From: an uncultured Duncaniella sp.
GTDB taxonomy: Bacteria > Bacteroidota > Bacteroidia > Bacteroidales > Muribaculaceae
Reading direction: 5' to 3'
DNA: 64,000 nucleotides
Assembly (NCBI GenBank): GCA_910586665.1
Contig: CAJUIX010000015.1
Span: forward strand, 1 to 64,000
Positions 8,524-17,829 of the stretch are shown piece by piece (within the stretch, counting starts at the first letter, position 1; every line of letters begins with the position of its first letter). Position numbers and translations under genes: made by a program. The notes beneath the pieces are model-generated. The model ran no database searches, was not told where the DNA came from, and worked only from the letters and a program-made list of their open reading frames with translations.

Positions 8524-11500
8524 ATGCGACAATTTGTTCATCTCCATGTCCATAGCCAGTATTCGCTGCTCGACGGACAGGCTTCGGTCACGGGGCTTGT
8601 CGACAAGGCTTTGGAACTGGGTATGCCTGGATTTGCCCTGACCGACCACGGCAATATGTTTGGCATCAAGGAATATTTTAACTATGTCAACAAGCTCAAG
8701 GGCAAATACAAGGGGAAGCTTGCCGACCTCAAGAAGAAGATTGACGAGGCTCCCGAGGGGGAGGCCGAGAAGCTCCGGGCGGAGCTTGCGCCGGAGATGG
8801 AGAAGATTGAGCACAAGCTCGCCTTCAAGCCGATATTCGGCTGCGAGATGTATGTGGCCAAAGGCTCGCTGACCGACCGCAGCGACAAGAAGGACAAGGG
8901 GCGCCACCTCGTGGTCATCGCCAAAAACCTCAAGGGCTATAAGAATCTTATCAAAATCGTGTCGCAGGCCCATACGGAGGGTTTCTATCACCACCCGCGT
9001 ACCGACAAGGCCGCTCTTGCTGCCCACAGCGAGGGGCTGATTGTCTGCTCGGCCTGTCTCGGTGGTGAAATCCCGCGCCTGATAGCAGAGGGCAACATGG
9101 CCGAGGCTGAGAAGCAGGTGCTGTGGTTCAAGGAGACCTTCGGCGACGATTACTACATAGAGCTGCAGCGCCACAAGACGAGTGCCCCGGGTGCCAATCG
9201 GGAGACTTTCGTCGAGCAGGAGAGAGTCAACCCCGTGCTCATTGACCTGGCGCGCAAGCATGGCATAAAAATAGTGGCGACCAACGACTCCCACTTCATC
9301 AATGCCGAGGACGCCGAGGCGCATGACCGCCTGATCTGCATCTCAACCAACAACTATGTGTCGGACCCAGACCGCATGCGCTACACTAAGCAGGAATGGT
9401 TCAAGTCGCAGGCCGAGATGGAGGCTATATTCCCCGACCTTCCCGAGGCACTCGACAACACTCTCGAAATCCTGTCGAAAGTGGAGTCCTACTCGATTGA
9501 CCATGCGCCAATCATGCCCTTCTTCGAGATTCCGGCCGATTTCGGCACCGAGGAAGAGTATCGCAGCCGCATCACGGAGAAGGAGCTCTTTGACGAGTTC
9601 ACCCAGGATGAGAACGGCAACGTCGTGCTCTCGCCCGAGGCCGCGCAGAAGAAAATCGACAAGCTCGGAGGCTACGACAAGCTCTACCGTATAAAATTCG
9701 AGGCCGACTATCTGTCGAAACTCGCCTACGAGGGCGCCGAGCGGCGCTACGGCTCCCCGCTCACCCAGGAGCTGGAGGAGCGCATACGCTTCGAGCTTTA
9801 TATAATGAAGACGATGGGCTTCCCCGGCTACTTCCTCATCGTGCAGGATTTCATCAATGTGGCGCGCCACAAGCTCGGGGTCAGCGTGGGGCCGGGTCGT
9901 GGCTCGGCTGCGGGCAGCGTCGTGGCTTACTGTCTCGGCATCACGCAGGTGGATCCTATAAAATATGACCTACTTTTCGAGCGATTCCTCAACCCAGACC
10001 GAATCTCGCTTCCCGATATCGACGTGGACTTTGACGACGACGGCCGAAGCGATGTGCTACACTATGTCACCGAGCGTTATGGTGAGGAGAAGGTGGCCCA
10101 CATCATCACTTTCGGCACGATGGCTGCCAAGTCGGCCATAAAGGATGTGGCGCGGGTAGAGCAACTGCCTCTCCCGGAGAGCAACCGCATAGCCAACCTC
10201 GTCCCCAAGCGTATGCCCGACGGACCCGACGGGAAGACGCTCAAGACCAACCTTAAGAACTGCTACCAGTATGTGCCGGAATTCGCCACTGAGCTGAATT
10301 CGAGCAACTATCTGATTCGCGAGACTCTCGAATATGCTCGGCGCCTCGAGGGCAATGTCCGCAACACCGGCGTCCATGCCTGCGGCGTCATCATCTGCCG
10401 CGACCCGATTACCGACTGGGTGCCGGTGGCGACAGCCGTCGACAAGAGTGTCGACTCGAAGGAGAACGACAAGATGATTGTCACCCAGTACGAGGGTTCG
10501 ATTATCGAGGACACCGGCCTCATCAAGATGGACTTCCTCGGACTGAAAACGCTCTCGATTATAAAGGAGGCAATCTCGAACATCAAGCAGACCTGCGGCA
10601 TCGACGTCGACATTGACAATATAGACATCGCCGACCCGAAGACCTACGAGCTGTATTGCCAGGGCCACACCACGGGAACGTTTCAGTTCGAGTCGGCGGG
10701 CATGCAGAAATATCTCCGCGAGCTCCAGCCATCGACCTTCGAGGACCTCATAGCGATGAACGCGCTCTATCGTCCCGGCCCTATGGACTATATCCCGGAC
10801 TTCATCGCGCGCAAACATGGCCGCAGCCCTATCACCTACGACATCCCGGTCATGGAGAAGTATCTCAAGGACACCTACGGCGTGACCGTCTACCAGGAGC
10901 AGGTCATGCTCCTGTCGCGCCTCCTTGCCAACTTCACCCGCGGCCAGAGCGACACCCTCCGCAAGGCTATGGGTAAGAAGCTTATCGACAAGATGAACGA
11001 GCTGAAGGGGCTCTTCCTGAAGGGTGGGCAGGCCAACGGCCACGAGCCAAAGGTGCTCGAGAAAATATGGGCCGACTGGGAGAAGTTTGCATCCTACGCC
11101 TTCAACAAGAGCCACGCCACATGCTATTCGTGGGTGGCCTTCCAGACGGCGTGGCTGAAGGCCAACTATCCGTCGGAGTACATGGCGGCCGTCCTCACCC
11201 GTAACCGCTCGGACATCAACAAGCTCACCGGCTTCATGGACGAGTGCAAGCGCATGAAGATTTCCGTCCTCGGCCCCGACATCAACGAAAGTTTCGTGGA
11301 ATTCGGTGTCAACTCCCACGGCGACATCCGCTTCGGACTCGCTGCCATCAAGGGTGTGGGCGAGAACGTGGTCAGGACCATCATCAATGAGCGAAAGGAG
11401 AACGGCCCCTTCGAGTCAATCTATGACTTCGTGGAGAGGGTGCCCTCGTCGGCTGTCAACCGCCGAGTGTTTGAAAACCTCGTCTATGCCGGAGCCTTCG

Positions 11501-12333
11501 ACAGCTTCGAGGGATTGAAGCGTGAGGACTTCTTCTATGAGAATCCCCGTGGCGAGGTGTTCACCGAGACCCTCGTCCGCTACGGACAGGCCTTCCAGAA
11601 CGACAAGATGAGCTCGGCCATGTCGCTTTTCGGTGACGACGCAGAGATGTCGACCGCCGGACGTCCGCCGCTCGTCCCGCAGCAGGAGTGGCCCACGGCG
11701 GTGCGCCTCGAGCGCGAGCGCGAGCTTGTCGGGATGTATCTTTCGGCACATCCGCTCGACCCATACTACATGGAGCTGACCTACGGCACCTGTACCGTGA
11801 AAGGCTACAATGAATTCCAGCCCGTCGAAGGGGTGGATCTGACTTTCGGGGGGATGGTGGTCGAGTTTTCGAGCCGTCCTTCAAAGCGCGGCGGCCAGTT
11901 CGGCATCCTTAAAATCGAGGACTACACGGGTAGTGCCGAGTTTATGCTTTTCGATCAGAACTATATCAATTATCATAACTATGGTGTCCCTGGCACACCG
12001 ATTCTCATCACCGGGCGCTACGAGCGTCGCTTCCAGAATTCCGATCTGCGCTTCAACATCCGCAATATCCGTCTGCTGAGCGACGTCAAGGGCTCGCTGG
12101 TCCACTCGATAACAATCGACCTGCCGTCGGAAAAGGTGACCCGTCACATCAAGGAGCTTATCGAGGAGGAAATCAAGCGTGAGCCGAACCCGCAGGGTGA
12201 GCTGACGTTCAGAATCTTCGACCCGGCAATCAACCGCTCGCTCCACCTGCGGTCGAACCGCCACATCCCGATTTCGAGAAAACTTGTCGATACTTTGACC
12301 GAAGAGGATATAAATTTCACTATTAATGATTAA
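8524..12333 (+). CDS. dnaE: DNA polymerase III subunit alpha
   Basis: Replicative DNA polymerase. At 1269 residues it is of normal length for Bacteroidales DnaE. It opens with a PHP domain (FVHLHVHSQYSLLDG at 4-18; ECSA-like GLIVCSACLGG follows). The polymerase core contains LPDIDVDFDDD with the catalytic Asp500 and Asp502. A helix-hairpin-helix region (GPFESIYDFVERVPS) and an OB fold (GGMVVEFSSRPSKRGGQFG) follow near the C-terminus. It stands alone between the S41 gene and trxA. Long open frames on the opposite strand are shadows. Confidence 0.97.
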   Translation: MRQFVHLHVHSQYSLLDGQASVTGLVDKALELGMPGFALTDHGNMFGIKEYFNYVNKLKGKYKGKLADLKKKIDEAPEGEAEKLRAELAPEMEKIEHKLAFKPIFGCEMYVAKGSLTDRSDKKDKGRHLVVIAKNLKGYKNLIKIVSQAHTEGFYHHPRTDKAALAAHSEGLIVCSACLGGEIPRLIAEGNMAEAEKQVLWFKETFGDDYYIELQRHKTSAPGANRETFVEQERVNPVLIDLARKHGIKIVATNDSHFINAEDAEAHDRLICISTNNYVSDPDRMRYTKQEWFKSQAEMEAIFPDLPEALDNTLEILSKVESYSIDHAPIMPFFEIPADFGTEEEYRSRITEKELFDEFTQDENGNVVLSPEAAQKKIDKLGGYDKLYRIKFEADYLSKLAYEGAERRYGSPLTQELEERIRFELYIMKTMGFPGYFLIVQDFINVARHKLGVSVGPGRGSAAGSVVAYCLGITQVDPIKYDLLFERFLNPDRISLPDIDVDFDDDGRSDVLHYVTERYGEEKVAHIITFGTMAAKSAIKDVARVEQLPLPESNRIANLVPKRMPDGPDGKTLKTNLKNCYQYVPEFATELNSSNYLIRETLEYARRLEGNVRNTGVHACGVIICRDPITDWVPVATAVDKSVDSKENDKMIVTQYEGSIIEDTGLIKMDFLGLKTLSIIKEAISNIKQTCGIDVDIDNIDIADPKTYELYCQGHTTGTFQFESAGMQKYLRELQPSTFEDLIAMNALYRPGPMDYIPDFIARKHGRSPITYDIPVMEKYLKDTYGVTVYQEQVMLLSRLLANFTRGQSDTLRKAMGKKLIDKMNELKGLFLKGGQANGHEPKVLEKIWADWEKFASYAFNKSHATCYSWVAFQTAWLKANYPSEYMAAVLTRNRSDINKLTGFMDECKRMKISVLGPDINESFVEFGVNSHGDIRFGLAAIKGVGENVVRTIINERKENGPFESIYDFVERVPSSAVNRRVFENLVYAGAFDSFEGLKREDFFYENPRGEVFTETLVRYGQAFQNDKMSSAMSLFGDDAEMSTAGRPPLVPQQEWPTAVRLERERELVGMYLSAHPLDPYYMELTYGTCTVKGYNEFQPVEGVDLTFGGMVVEFSSRPSKRGGQFGILKIEDYTGSAEFMLFDQNYINYHNYGVPGTPILITGRYERRFQNSDLRFNIRNIRLLSDVKGSLVHSITIDLPSEKVTRHIKELIEEEIKREPNPQGELTFRIFDPAINRSLHLRSNRHIPISRKLVDTLTEEDINFTIND

Positions 12334-12338
12334 CTTTG
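12331..12338 (+). promoter_or_regulatory. trxA promoter box
   Basis: TAACTTTG overlaps the dnaE stop codon, and its transcript would start near 12345. The leader includes a compound hairpin (12341-12371; GTGCGG pairs with CCGCAC around TCGGC/GCCGA), part of which may be upstream of the start. Confidence 0.45.
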
Positions 12339-12412
12339 CGGTGCGGTCGGCGGCAGCCGACATGCCCGCACAAGGCAGAAATTCTTAGTTTTATCTTAAA
12401 ATACTTATTATC

Positions 12413-12733
12413 ATGACATTTACAGATCAGAACGTACATGACATCATTGCTTCAGGCAAACCTGTAGTTATCGACTTTTGGGCAACATGGTGTGGCCCTT
12501 GTCAGCGCATGGCTCCCGTCGTTGAGGAACTTGCCGAGGAGTATAAGGATACAGTCGTAATCGGCAAGTATAACATCGAGGAGGAAAACGACCTCACCAC
12601 CCAGTATCGCATCATGTCAATCCCGACAATCCTCTTCTTCAAGAACGGCGAGCAGATCCGCGACCTCCGTCTTGCCGGCGCACAGCCCAAGGAGAACCTC
12701 GAAAACCAGATCAAGAAGCTCATCGAGCTTTGA
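12413..12733 (+). CDS. trxA: thioredoxin
   Basis: A 106-residue cytoplasmic thioredoxin that reduces protein disulfides. The active site WCGPC has Cys27 and Cys30, preceded by VVIDFWATW. The cis-proline is in the SIPTILFF segment, and the length is the family standard. A bidirectional hairpin terminator separates it from the convergent carbonic anhydrase gene. Confidence 0.97.
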   Translation: MTFTDQNVHDIIASGKPVVIDFWATWCGPCQRMAPVVEELAEEYKDTVVIGKYNIEEENDLTTQYRIMSIPTILFFKNGEQIRDLRLAGAQPKENLENQIKKLIEL

Positions 12734-12753
12734 TCCGTCAGGATTTATAGAAT

Positions 12754-12802
12754 AAAAAATAACGATTCTGCTGCATGACATGCAATAGAATCGTTATTTT
12801 TT
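12754..12802 (+). terminator. bidirectional rho-independent terminator
   Basis: AAAAAATAACGATTCT pairs with AGAATCGTTATTTTTT around an inner palindrome (TGCATGACATGCA). It has T runs on both strands and serves trxA (+) and the carbonic anhydrase (-). Confidence 0.9.
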
Positions 12803-13341
12803 CAGAGGCTTTCGAGGAGGCCGGTGCGGGAGTCCATGATGTAGCCGCCGACGCGGACATCCCTGGCCATGAGGGGATGGTTGTGGATGAGGTCGACGGT
12901 CTCGGCTACGGCCTCGGAGGTGTCGGTGAATCCGTGGAGCCAGCTGTTGAGGTCGATTCCGCAGTGGCGCATGAGCGAGATGTGTTCCTCGTCGATGCCC
13001 CGTTGACGCATGAGGTGGAGCATCTCCTCGGCATCCATGCCTTGGACGCCGCAGCCGGTGTGGCCGATGACCATGATTTCGTTGACGCCCAGCTCGTAGA
13101 CGGCCACGAGGAGCGAGCGCATGGTCGAGTCAAATGGGTTTGTGATGGTGCCACCGGCGTTTTTAATCATTTTCACGTCGCCGTTCTTGATGCCGAGGGC
13201 TGCCGGAAGCAGCTCGACGAGTCGGGTGTCCATACAGGTGACGATTGCAATGCGCTTGTCGGGGTACTTCGATGTCTCAAATCGGCGGTAGGCTTCGGAG
13301 GCCACGAATTCGCGGTTGTATTTAAGGATTTCGTCAATCAT
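12802..13341 (-). CDS. beta-class carbonic anhydrase
   Basis: Interconverts CO2 and bicarbonate with a zinc centre. From the ATG at 13341 the product is 179 residues, beginning MIDEILKYNREFV as in related Bacteroidales enzymes; the frame stays open to 13371, but the extra residues look like leader. Zinc ligands and active-site residues are visible: Cys36, Asp38 and Arg40 in CMDTR, His94 and Cys97 in GHTGCG. A TAATTTTG promoter box on the minus strand at 13390-13397 supports the shorter start. Bicarbonate supply to carboxylases is the probable role. Confidence 0.93.
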   Translation of the reverse strand: MIDEILKYNREFVASEAYRRFETSKYPDKRIAIVTCMDTRLVELLPAALGIKNGDVKMIKNAGGTITNPFDSTMRSLLVAVYELGVNEIMVIGHTGCGVQGMDAEEMLHLMRQRGIDEEHISLMRHCGIDLNSWLHGFTDTSEAVAETVDLIHNHPLMARDVRVGGYIMDSRTGLLESL

Positions 13342-13457
13342 AGGGCTGTGACAATTTTTCGGATTATGCAAAAAATGGATAAATCAATGCAAAATTAATA
13401 AAATAGCCGTATCGGACGTAGTATTTTGTAAATTAATCATCTAAAATAGTGTGGTTG

Positions 13458-13489
13458 TTTGTTTTAATTGACAAGAATCTTTATCTTTG
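13458..13489 (+). promoter_or_regulatory. promoter of the YafQ-type module
   Basis: TTTG (13458-13461), 20 bases, TATCTTTG (13482-13489) is a full-strength match. The transcript would start near 13494, which fixes the antitoxin start at 13509 instead of the longer frame from 13449. Confidence 0.75.
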
Positions 13490-13508
13490 CATTAAAACAT
13501 TGAGAATT

Positions 13509-13730
13509 ATGACACAGCTTGTTTTAAATATTTCGGACCCGTCGGTGCTTCCCACCCTTCGCAAGGTGGTGAAGGCCTTCAACGGTGTGACTATCGCTGC
13601 GCCTGCCAAGGAAAAGGAAAAGAAGAAAGCCAAGTGCGGCCTCGACGAAGCCCTCGAGGATGTCAGAGAGGGGAGGGTATATAGAGCAGAAAGCACTGAC
13701 GATTTGTTTATGAAAATCTTAGGTATATGA
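13509..13730 (+). CDS. antitoxin partner of YafQ-like toxin
   Basis: A 73-residue protein (MTQLVLNISDPSVLPTLRKV...) whose N-terminus looks like a beta strand followed by a helix. The middle is Lys-rich and the C-terminus acidic (DEALEDVREGRVYRAESTDD), as is usual for the toxin-wrapping tail of small antitoxins. Its stop overlaps the toxin start by four bases (ATGA at 13727-13730), so translation is probably coupled. The assignment comes from the partner and position; the DNA-binding fold is not clear. Confidence 0.75.
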   Translation: MTQLVLNISDPSVLPTLRKVVKAFNGVTIAAPAKEKEKKKAKCGLDEALEDVREGRVYRAESTDDLFMKILGI

Positions 13731-14002
13731 AATACCATATTGATTATACCAAGAGGTTTGATAAGGCTTTAAAGAAATGTTATAAACGTGGTTTGGATGT
13801 TGAAAAACTACGTTTGGTAATCTCTATGCTTGAAAATGAAGGCTCGCTTCCTGCCAAATACCGTCCCCATAAGCTCTCGGGGGACTATGAGGGTTGCTGG
13901 GAGTGCCACGTCGAATCAGACTGGTTGTTGATATGGGAGCAGGATGACACCAAGCTGACCCTGTTGATGCTTGACACAGGCTCGCATAGCGATTTGTATT
14001 AG
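13727..14002 (+). CDS. YafQ family mRNA interferase toxin
   Basis: A 91-residue RelE-superfamily ribosome-dependent endoribonuclease. The diagnostic stretch RPHKLSGDYEGCWECHVESD and the ending TGSHSDLY are visible. Candidate catalytic residues match the YafQ pattern: His48, His61, Asp65 and His87. Length is normal, so the toxin seems intact. It is translationally coupled to the upstream antitoxin and followed by a strong terminator. Confidence 0.9.
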   Translation: MKYHIDYTKRFDKALKKCYKRGLDVEKLRLVISMLENEGSLPAKYRPHKLSGDYEGCWECHVESDWLLIWEQDDTKLTLLMLDTGSHSDLY

Positions 14003-14015
14003 ACTTATTATATAC

Positions 14016-14051
14016 AAAAAAAAGTCCGGCGGGATTCCGTCGGACTTTTTT
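14016..14051 (+). terminator. bidirectional terminator
   Basis: AAAAAAAAGTCCGGCGGG, loop GATT, CCGTCGGACTTTTTT. It ends the toxin-antitoxin operon and, on the other strand, the secreted-protein gene at 14083. Confidence 0.88.
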
Positions 14052-14082
14052 ATTGTGCCGGTGGGTCGGGCCACCATTTATT

Positions 14083-15057
14083 TTAACGGTTGATGAATTT
14101 TTTGCCGTTCTGGATGAGGATGCCCTTGTAGTCCTTGTTGACGCGCTGGCCATATACGTTGTAGATGGGAGCGTCGGCATCGATAGCCTCGTCAGCGATG
14201 ATGTTGTCGATAGCGGAGCTGCCGGCAGCGGTGAATTCATAGCCGCCAAAGCCGAGCTGGGTGTTCTTGTTGAAGACATAGTAAGTCTCGTTGGCAGTGG
14301 CGTTGAAAGTCAGATAGCCCCAGAAAGCCTGGTTGCCCGGGCCGACAACGTAAGCGTCATTGCCTTCAGCACCCTTGGGAGTTATGTTGTCCTGAAATTT
14401 GGGATAGCCTTTGAGGGGGCTGTCGTCCTCTACATCATAGTTCTGACCGTTGATATGGCCTGATGCGATGACGTCAATGCCGAGGGCAAGAGCCTTTGCA
14501 TCGCTTGCTTTTACGACATATATGTCACGGCTGCCTTTATTAATCCATATGGCAACTTTAAGTGTGCCGTCTACTTTGGTAGTAAGAGTTACATAGGTTC
14601 CGTTTTTGGGAAGTCCTGCCGAACCGTCAGGAGCATAATATGATTTTTCCCAGTTTGCACGGTATCTTCCTGTCGGAGTGCCGTCGGTGACAATTTCCTC
14701 GAAATCAACTTTGTCAATATTTACAGGATTGCCCTTGCCGCTTACATAGTAGAATACAGGTACAGAACCATCTTTGCTAAGATCTTTTTTGTTTAAGTTC
14801 CCCCAGCCGTTGTCAACTTTGGGAGTGAGAGGAAGTGATTCTCCATCCTCATAGCCTGCTACCGGGCCGGAGGTGTGGGTGCCGCTCACATTGGTGGTAG
14901 AGAAGGATACGACAGACATTGCGCTTGCGTCAGCGTTGGGTACATAGTCGGCTTTGAGTGTGCCGTCCTCGTTGGCTACTGACCATGCCTCGGTTGTCTG
15001 AGCATTAACGGACCATGCCATAGATGCTATGGCTGCAAGAGTAAAGATTTTCTTCAT
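14083..15057 (-). CDS. secreted protein with type IX-like C-terminal tail, function unknown
   Basis: A 324-residue protein with a clean signal peptide (MKKIFTLAAIASMAWSVNAQ). The body is rich in Gly, Asn and Thr, suggesting a beta-sandwich; no catalytic motif is recognised. The end, PIYNVYGQRVNKDYKGILIQ followed by GKKFINR, matches the short C-terminal sorting tail seen on Bacteroidales type IX secretion cargo. A strong promoter lies about 130 bases upstream at 15185-15214. Codon use is more AT-rich than the metabolic genes around it. Confidence 0.8.
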   Translation of the reverse strand: MKKIFTLAAIASMAWSVNAQTTEAWSVANEDGTLKADYVPNADASAMSVVSFSTTNVSGTHTSGPVAGYEDGESLPLTPKVDNGWGNLNKKDLSKDGSVPVFYYVSGKGNPVNIDKVDFEEIVTDGTPTGRYRANWEKSYYAPDGSAGLPKNGTYVTLTTKVDGTLKVAIWINKGSRDIYVVKASDAKALALGIDVIASGHINGQNYDVEDDSPLKGYPKFQDNITPKGAEGNDAYVVGPGNQAFWGYLTFNATANETYYVFNKNTQLGFGGYEFTAAGSSAIDNIIADEAIDADAPIYNVYGQRVNKDYKGILIQNGKKFINR

Positions 15058-15184
15058 AAAATAAAAATTTAAGGTTGGACTTACTGTATTTGCGAAGATG
15101 TTGAAAGTGAGAGTAAGTAATTAGAATTGAATTTGGTTGCACTCGGGAGCACGAGGCGTTAGCGTTGATTACTTTTCCCGGCTG

Positions 15185-15214
15185 CAAATTTACGAAATAG
15201 TTTTTATATAACAA
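15185..15214 (-). promoter_or_regulatory. promoter of the 14083-15057 secreted protein
   Basis: Minus strand: TTG (15212-15214), 19 bases, TAAATTTG (15185-15192). It gives a leader of about 120 nt. Confidence 0.7.
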
Positions 15215-15243
15215 GAAAACTTACTTATTTAAAGATATGCATG

Positions 15244-15362
15244 CTCTGATGATTAGTATTTTCGATGCATGGCTGGATATATGCATCTTACCACACCCCA
15301 GGCGTCGCTGGGGCCTGCGGCCTTCGCTTACCCCGGGGCTTCTCCTGCATAGGCTCTTCGAG
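15244..15362 (+). repeat. diverged copy of the 40-kb inverted-repeat unit
   Basis: This stretch aligns, at clearly recognisable but imperfect identity, with the reverse complement of 40017-40134. Both carry CTGATGATTAG, TTCGATGCATG, CCCCAGGC, GGCCTTCGCTTACCC and GGCTCT in the same order. It lies in a gene gap of about 415 bases (15058-15473). The small open frames here are within the repeat and are not thought to be genes. Confidence 0.7.
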
Positions 15363-15390
15363 GCATATCACGCGTTGCGTCTCGGCGGAC

Positions 15391-15414
15391 GTTGCACGCA
15401 ACGTCCCTACAGTG
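15391..15414 (-). repeat. GTAGGGACG palindromic end-motif
   Basis: On the minus strand GTAGGGACGTTGC, GT, GCAACGTCC: a nine-base palindrome that begins with the same GTAGGGACG as the ends of the MITE-like elements at 52057 and 57626. Only one end is present here. Confidence 0.5.
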
Positions 15415-15473
15415 CAATCCTATGTGGCTATATATATTATTGCTATATTATATATTATTAATGTGGTGCCGGG

Positions 15474-16667
15474 TCAGACGAGGAACATCGTGACGGTCAT
15501 GTAGAGCCCGTGGGCTATGACGGCTGCGAAGATTCCGCCTATGGTGTGGGCGAGGATGGCCTTGGGGGTAAGTTCGCGGTAGCCGAGTGAGTCGAGCATG
15601 GCTGTGTGGGTGCTGAGGTAGCCGCTCCAGCACATGCCTATGGCTGTGAAGACTGCGATTGCATTGCCGTCAATCCAGCCCTGGCTGATGAAGTTGGGGA
15701 CGAGGCTCAGGGCGGCGCCGACAGCTCCGAGGGCGGTGATGGGGAAGGCCACGAGGTGGGGATCGGTGAAGCCGAAGAGCCACTCGAATACGATGTTGAT
15801 TTTCTGGGCGAGCCAGGGAAGGAGTTCGACACCCTCGTAGGCCGCGCCGGTGTATTCGCCAGAGGCCGAGGCGCCGAAGGTGAGCACCATGACGAGTGTC
15901 GAGATGATGAGCACGCCGGGGATGATGGCTATACCGACGTCGACGCCTGTGCGGCCGCCGTCGAGGAGGGCGTTGAGTATGCGGATGGGGAGCGACTTGG
16001 TTTCGGCTGTCTCTCCGGGCTTGTCGGCGTCGCTGCCGTCGGCGTCGTCTGTGGCGTTTTCATGGGCGAAGTGGGGGTAGGCTTTGATGACGAAGTGCTG
16101 CATGAGGCGCGTGGAGACTATGCAGCCGCAGGTGGCGCCGATGAGGCCGATGAATGGGGCGAGATAGAAGCCCTGGCCGACCATGAAGACCATGACGAGG
16201 AGTCCCATGCCGAAGGCTGTGCCGAAATTGGTGAGCGAGATGTATTGGAACTTCTTGAAGTAGCGGCTGAAGCGCTTGTCCTGCGAGAGTGAGATGATAG
16301 CGGGGTTGTCGCTGAGGAAGGTCATGACCGCGCCGAGCGATGCGACACCCGGGAGGCGGAAGAGCGGGCCCATGAGGGGGCGCAGCAGGCGCTCGAGCAG
16401 GCTGACCACTCCGAATTCGACGAAGAGGCGCCCGACAGCTCCGGTGACCACGCAGATGCCCATGAGGTAGAATACAGTGTTGATCAGTAGGTCGTGGGCG
16501 GTGTGCATTATGGTGTTGAGCATGTTGGGGAGGCCCATGACGGAGCCGAGGTAATAGAAGAGACCGATGACGATGAGGAGGCAGGGGATGCCTGTCGGGA
16601 TGTAGGAACTCAGAGAGCGTGGTTTAGCCGGGACACGCAGCTCTTTTTCGTTGGCCTGTGATTCCAT
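15474..16667 (-). CDS. Gate (nucleoside recognition) domain membrane transporter
   Basis: A 397-residue integral membrane protein with about nine to ten hydrophobic segments and a charged, Asp-rich cytoplasmic loop near 205-225. The segments TFLSDNPAIISLSQDKRF and TNFGTAFGMGLLVMVFMVG resemble the YjiH/nucleoside-recognition 'Gate' family. The substrate is unknown. It is the last gene of a minus-strand run gltX, argC, porin, transporter with gaps of 109, 61 and 57 bases, so an uptake role together with the porin is possible (inference). Confidence 0.75.
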   Translation of the reverse strand: MESQANEKELRVPAKPRSLSSYIPTGIPCLLIVIGLFYYLGSVMGLPNMLNTIMHTAHDLLINTVFYLMGICVVTGAVGRLFVEFGVVSLLERLLRPLMGPLFRLPGVASLGAVMTFLSDNPAIISLSQDKRFSRYFKKFQYISLTNFGTAFGMGLLVMVFMVGQGFYLAPFIGLIGATCGCIVSTRLMQHFVIKAYPHFAHENATDDADGSDADKPGETAETKSLPIRILNALLDGGRTGVDVGIAIIPGVLIISTLVMVLTFGASASGEYTGAAYEGVELLPWLAQKINIVFEWLFGFTDPHLVAFPITALGAVGAALSLVPNFISQGWIDGNAIAVFTAIGMCWSGYLSTHTAMLDSLGYRELTPKAILAHTIGGIFAAVIAHGLYMTVTMFLV

Positions 16668-16724
16668 GACTGTGAAGTTGAAAAATGATTTGTGGACTTA
16701 AGGTTATGGTTTTGCAACAGCGCA

Positions 16725-17768
16725 TTATTTTCTTCTGAGGGCAAAGAGGTTCATGTCCCACTTGACACCGATGTCGAAGAGGAGTGATTTGTTGCGCATG
16801 ACGTCGGCCTCGTTGCTGTTCCGGCCCCAGGAGTAGAAGCAGTTGGCGTGGATGCGGAGGTTGTGGCGCGATGTGGCGAGGGGGTAGAATTCGAGTCCGC
16901 CGCCTGCCATAGTCAGCTCTGTCCCGGGGAGGACGCAGAGGTCGGCATGGGAGCGGGAATGGTTGACGTCGTAGGTCATCTTGGCGAAGACGTTCCATTT
17001 GGCCGTCGGGCGATATGACAGCTCTCCCATGACCGAGAAGTCGTCGAAGAAGAATGTCTGGCGCGAGGAGGCGCGGTTCATGAGGTCGAGCTCGAGGGCC
17101 ATCTTGCCGGCTGAGAAGCGGTTGCCGAGGGCGAGGTAGGTGATGTAGCGCCCGGAGGCATACTCGATGAGGTTGGCCGACCAGAGGGCGCTGAAAGGGC
17201 CGTGGCTGCCGCTCCAGAGGAAGTTGCAGGCATAGAGGTTGCGGTCCTCGGGGGTGAAGAAGGGGCTCTGGCAGAACTGGAGGGTCAGGCGGTCGGACGC
17301 CGAGGCGCGGAGGGTGGCGGAGGCGCCGAGCTGGTAGCAGGGGATGTTGTTCCAGAACACCGAGCAGCCGTAGAGGTCAATCGGTGCGCGGTCATACTCC
17401 CAGCCGCCTATGGCCACGACCTGCTTTCCGCCGGCTATGCTCCAGCGGTTGTCGATGTCGTAGTTGAGCCATACCCAGTCGGTGGCGTCGAAGAAGGAGC
17501 CGTCGTTGTGGTTCTTGTTGAGCCGCTGCCTCCATGAGTATGAGAGGCGGTCGGTGATGTTGCCATCGAGACGGATTACGAGGTATTTGCCCTCGAAGCC
17601 GGTGTTGGAGTCCACGGTAGAGCCGTCGAGGCGGTTGAGCTGCCAGTCGAGTCGGGCTTCGACGTCGAGTCGGGCGATTTCTCTCGTGTCAATCTCGGGC
17701 ATGTCGGCCTGGGGGTATGACGCAAGGGCGCAGAGGCCTGCGAGGGCCGTGCAGAGGATGTGCTTCAT
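16725..17768 (-). CDS. phosphate-selective-type (OprO/OprP-like) outer-membrane porin
   Basis: The 347-residue product has a signal peptide (MKHILCTALAGLCALASYPQ) and repeated amphipathic beta strands, such as RLDVEARLDWQLNRLDG, LSYSWRQRLNKN and WSIAGGKQVVAIGGWEYDRAP. These fit the Porin_O_P layout, in which the KQ-GG-E segment after the third strand pair is typical. It ends with a short strand. It lies between argC and the Gate transporter. Substrate selectivity cannot be read from the sequence. Confidence 0.72.
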   Translation of the reverse strand: MKHILCTALAGLCALASYPQADMPEIDTREIARLDVEARLDWQLNRLDGSTVDSNTGFEGKYLVIRLDGNITDRLSYSWRQRLNKNHNDGSFFDATDWVWLNYDIDNRWSIAGGKQVVAIGGWEYDRAPIDLYGCSVFWNNIPCYQLGASATLRASASDRLTLQFCQSPFFTPEDRNLYACNFLWSGSHGPFSALWSANLIEYASGRYITYLALGNRFSAGKMALELDLMNRASSRQTFFFDDFSVMGELSYRPTAKWNVFAKMTYDVNHSRSHADLCVLPGTELTMAGGGLEFYPLATSRHNLRIHANCFYSWGRNSNEADVMRNKSLLFDIGVKWDMNLFALRRK

Positions 17769-17829
17769 GGTTGTGTCGTGGTGGTATCAGGGTTACAAAT
17801 GAGGGAGCGGTGGAGTGCGGGTGCGCGTG

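Noticed and set aside
10057..11319. 420-residue open frame antisense to dnaE
   Set aside because: The same shadow effect; dnaE is intact and conserved across this interval.
12775..13398. Plus-strand frame opposite the carbonic anhydrase
   Set aside because: The minus strand carries the full set of carbonic anhydrase zinc ligands; the plus frame starts inside the terminator.
15237..15504. Two short plus-strand frames near 15.3 kb
   Set aside because: They lie wholly within an intergenic repeat unit that also occurs at 40 kb, where the frames are not kept.
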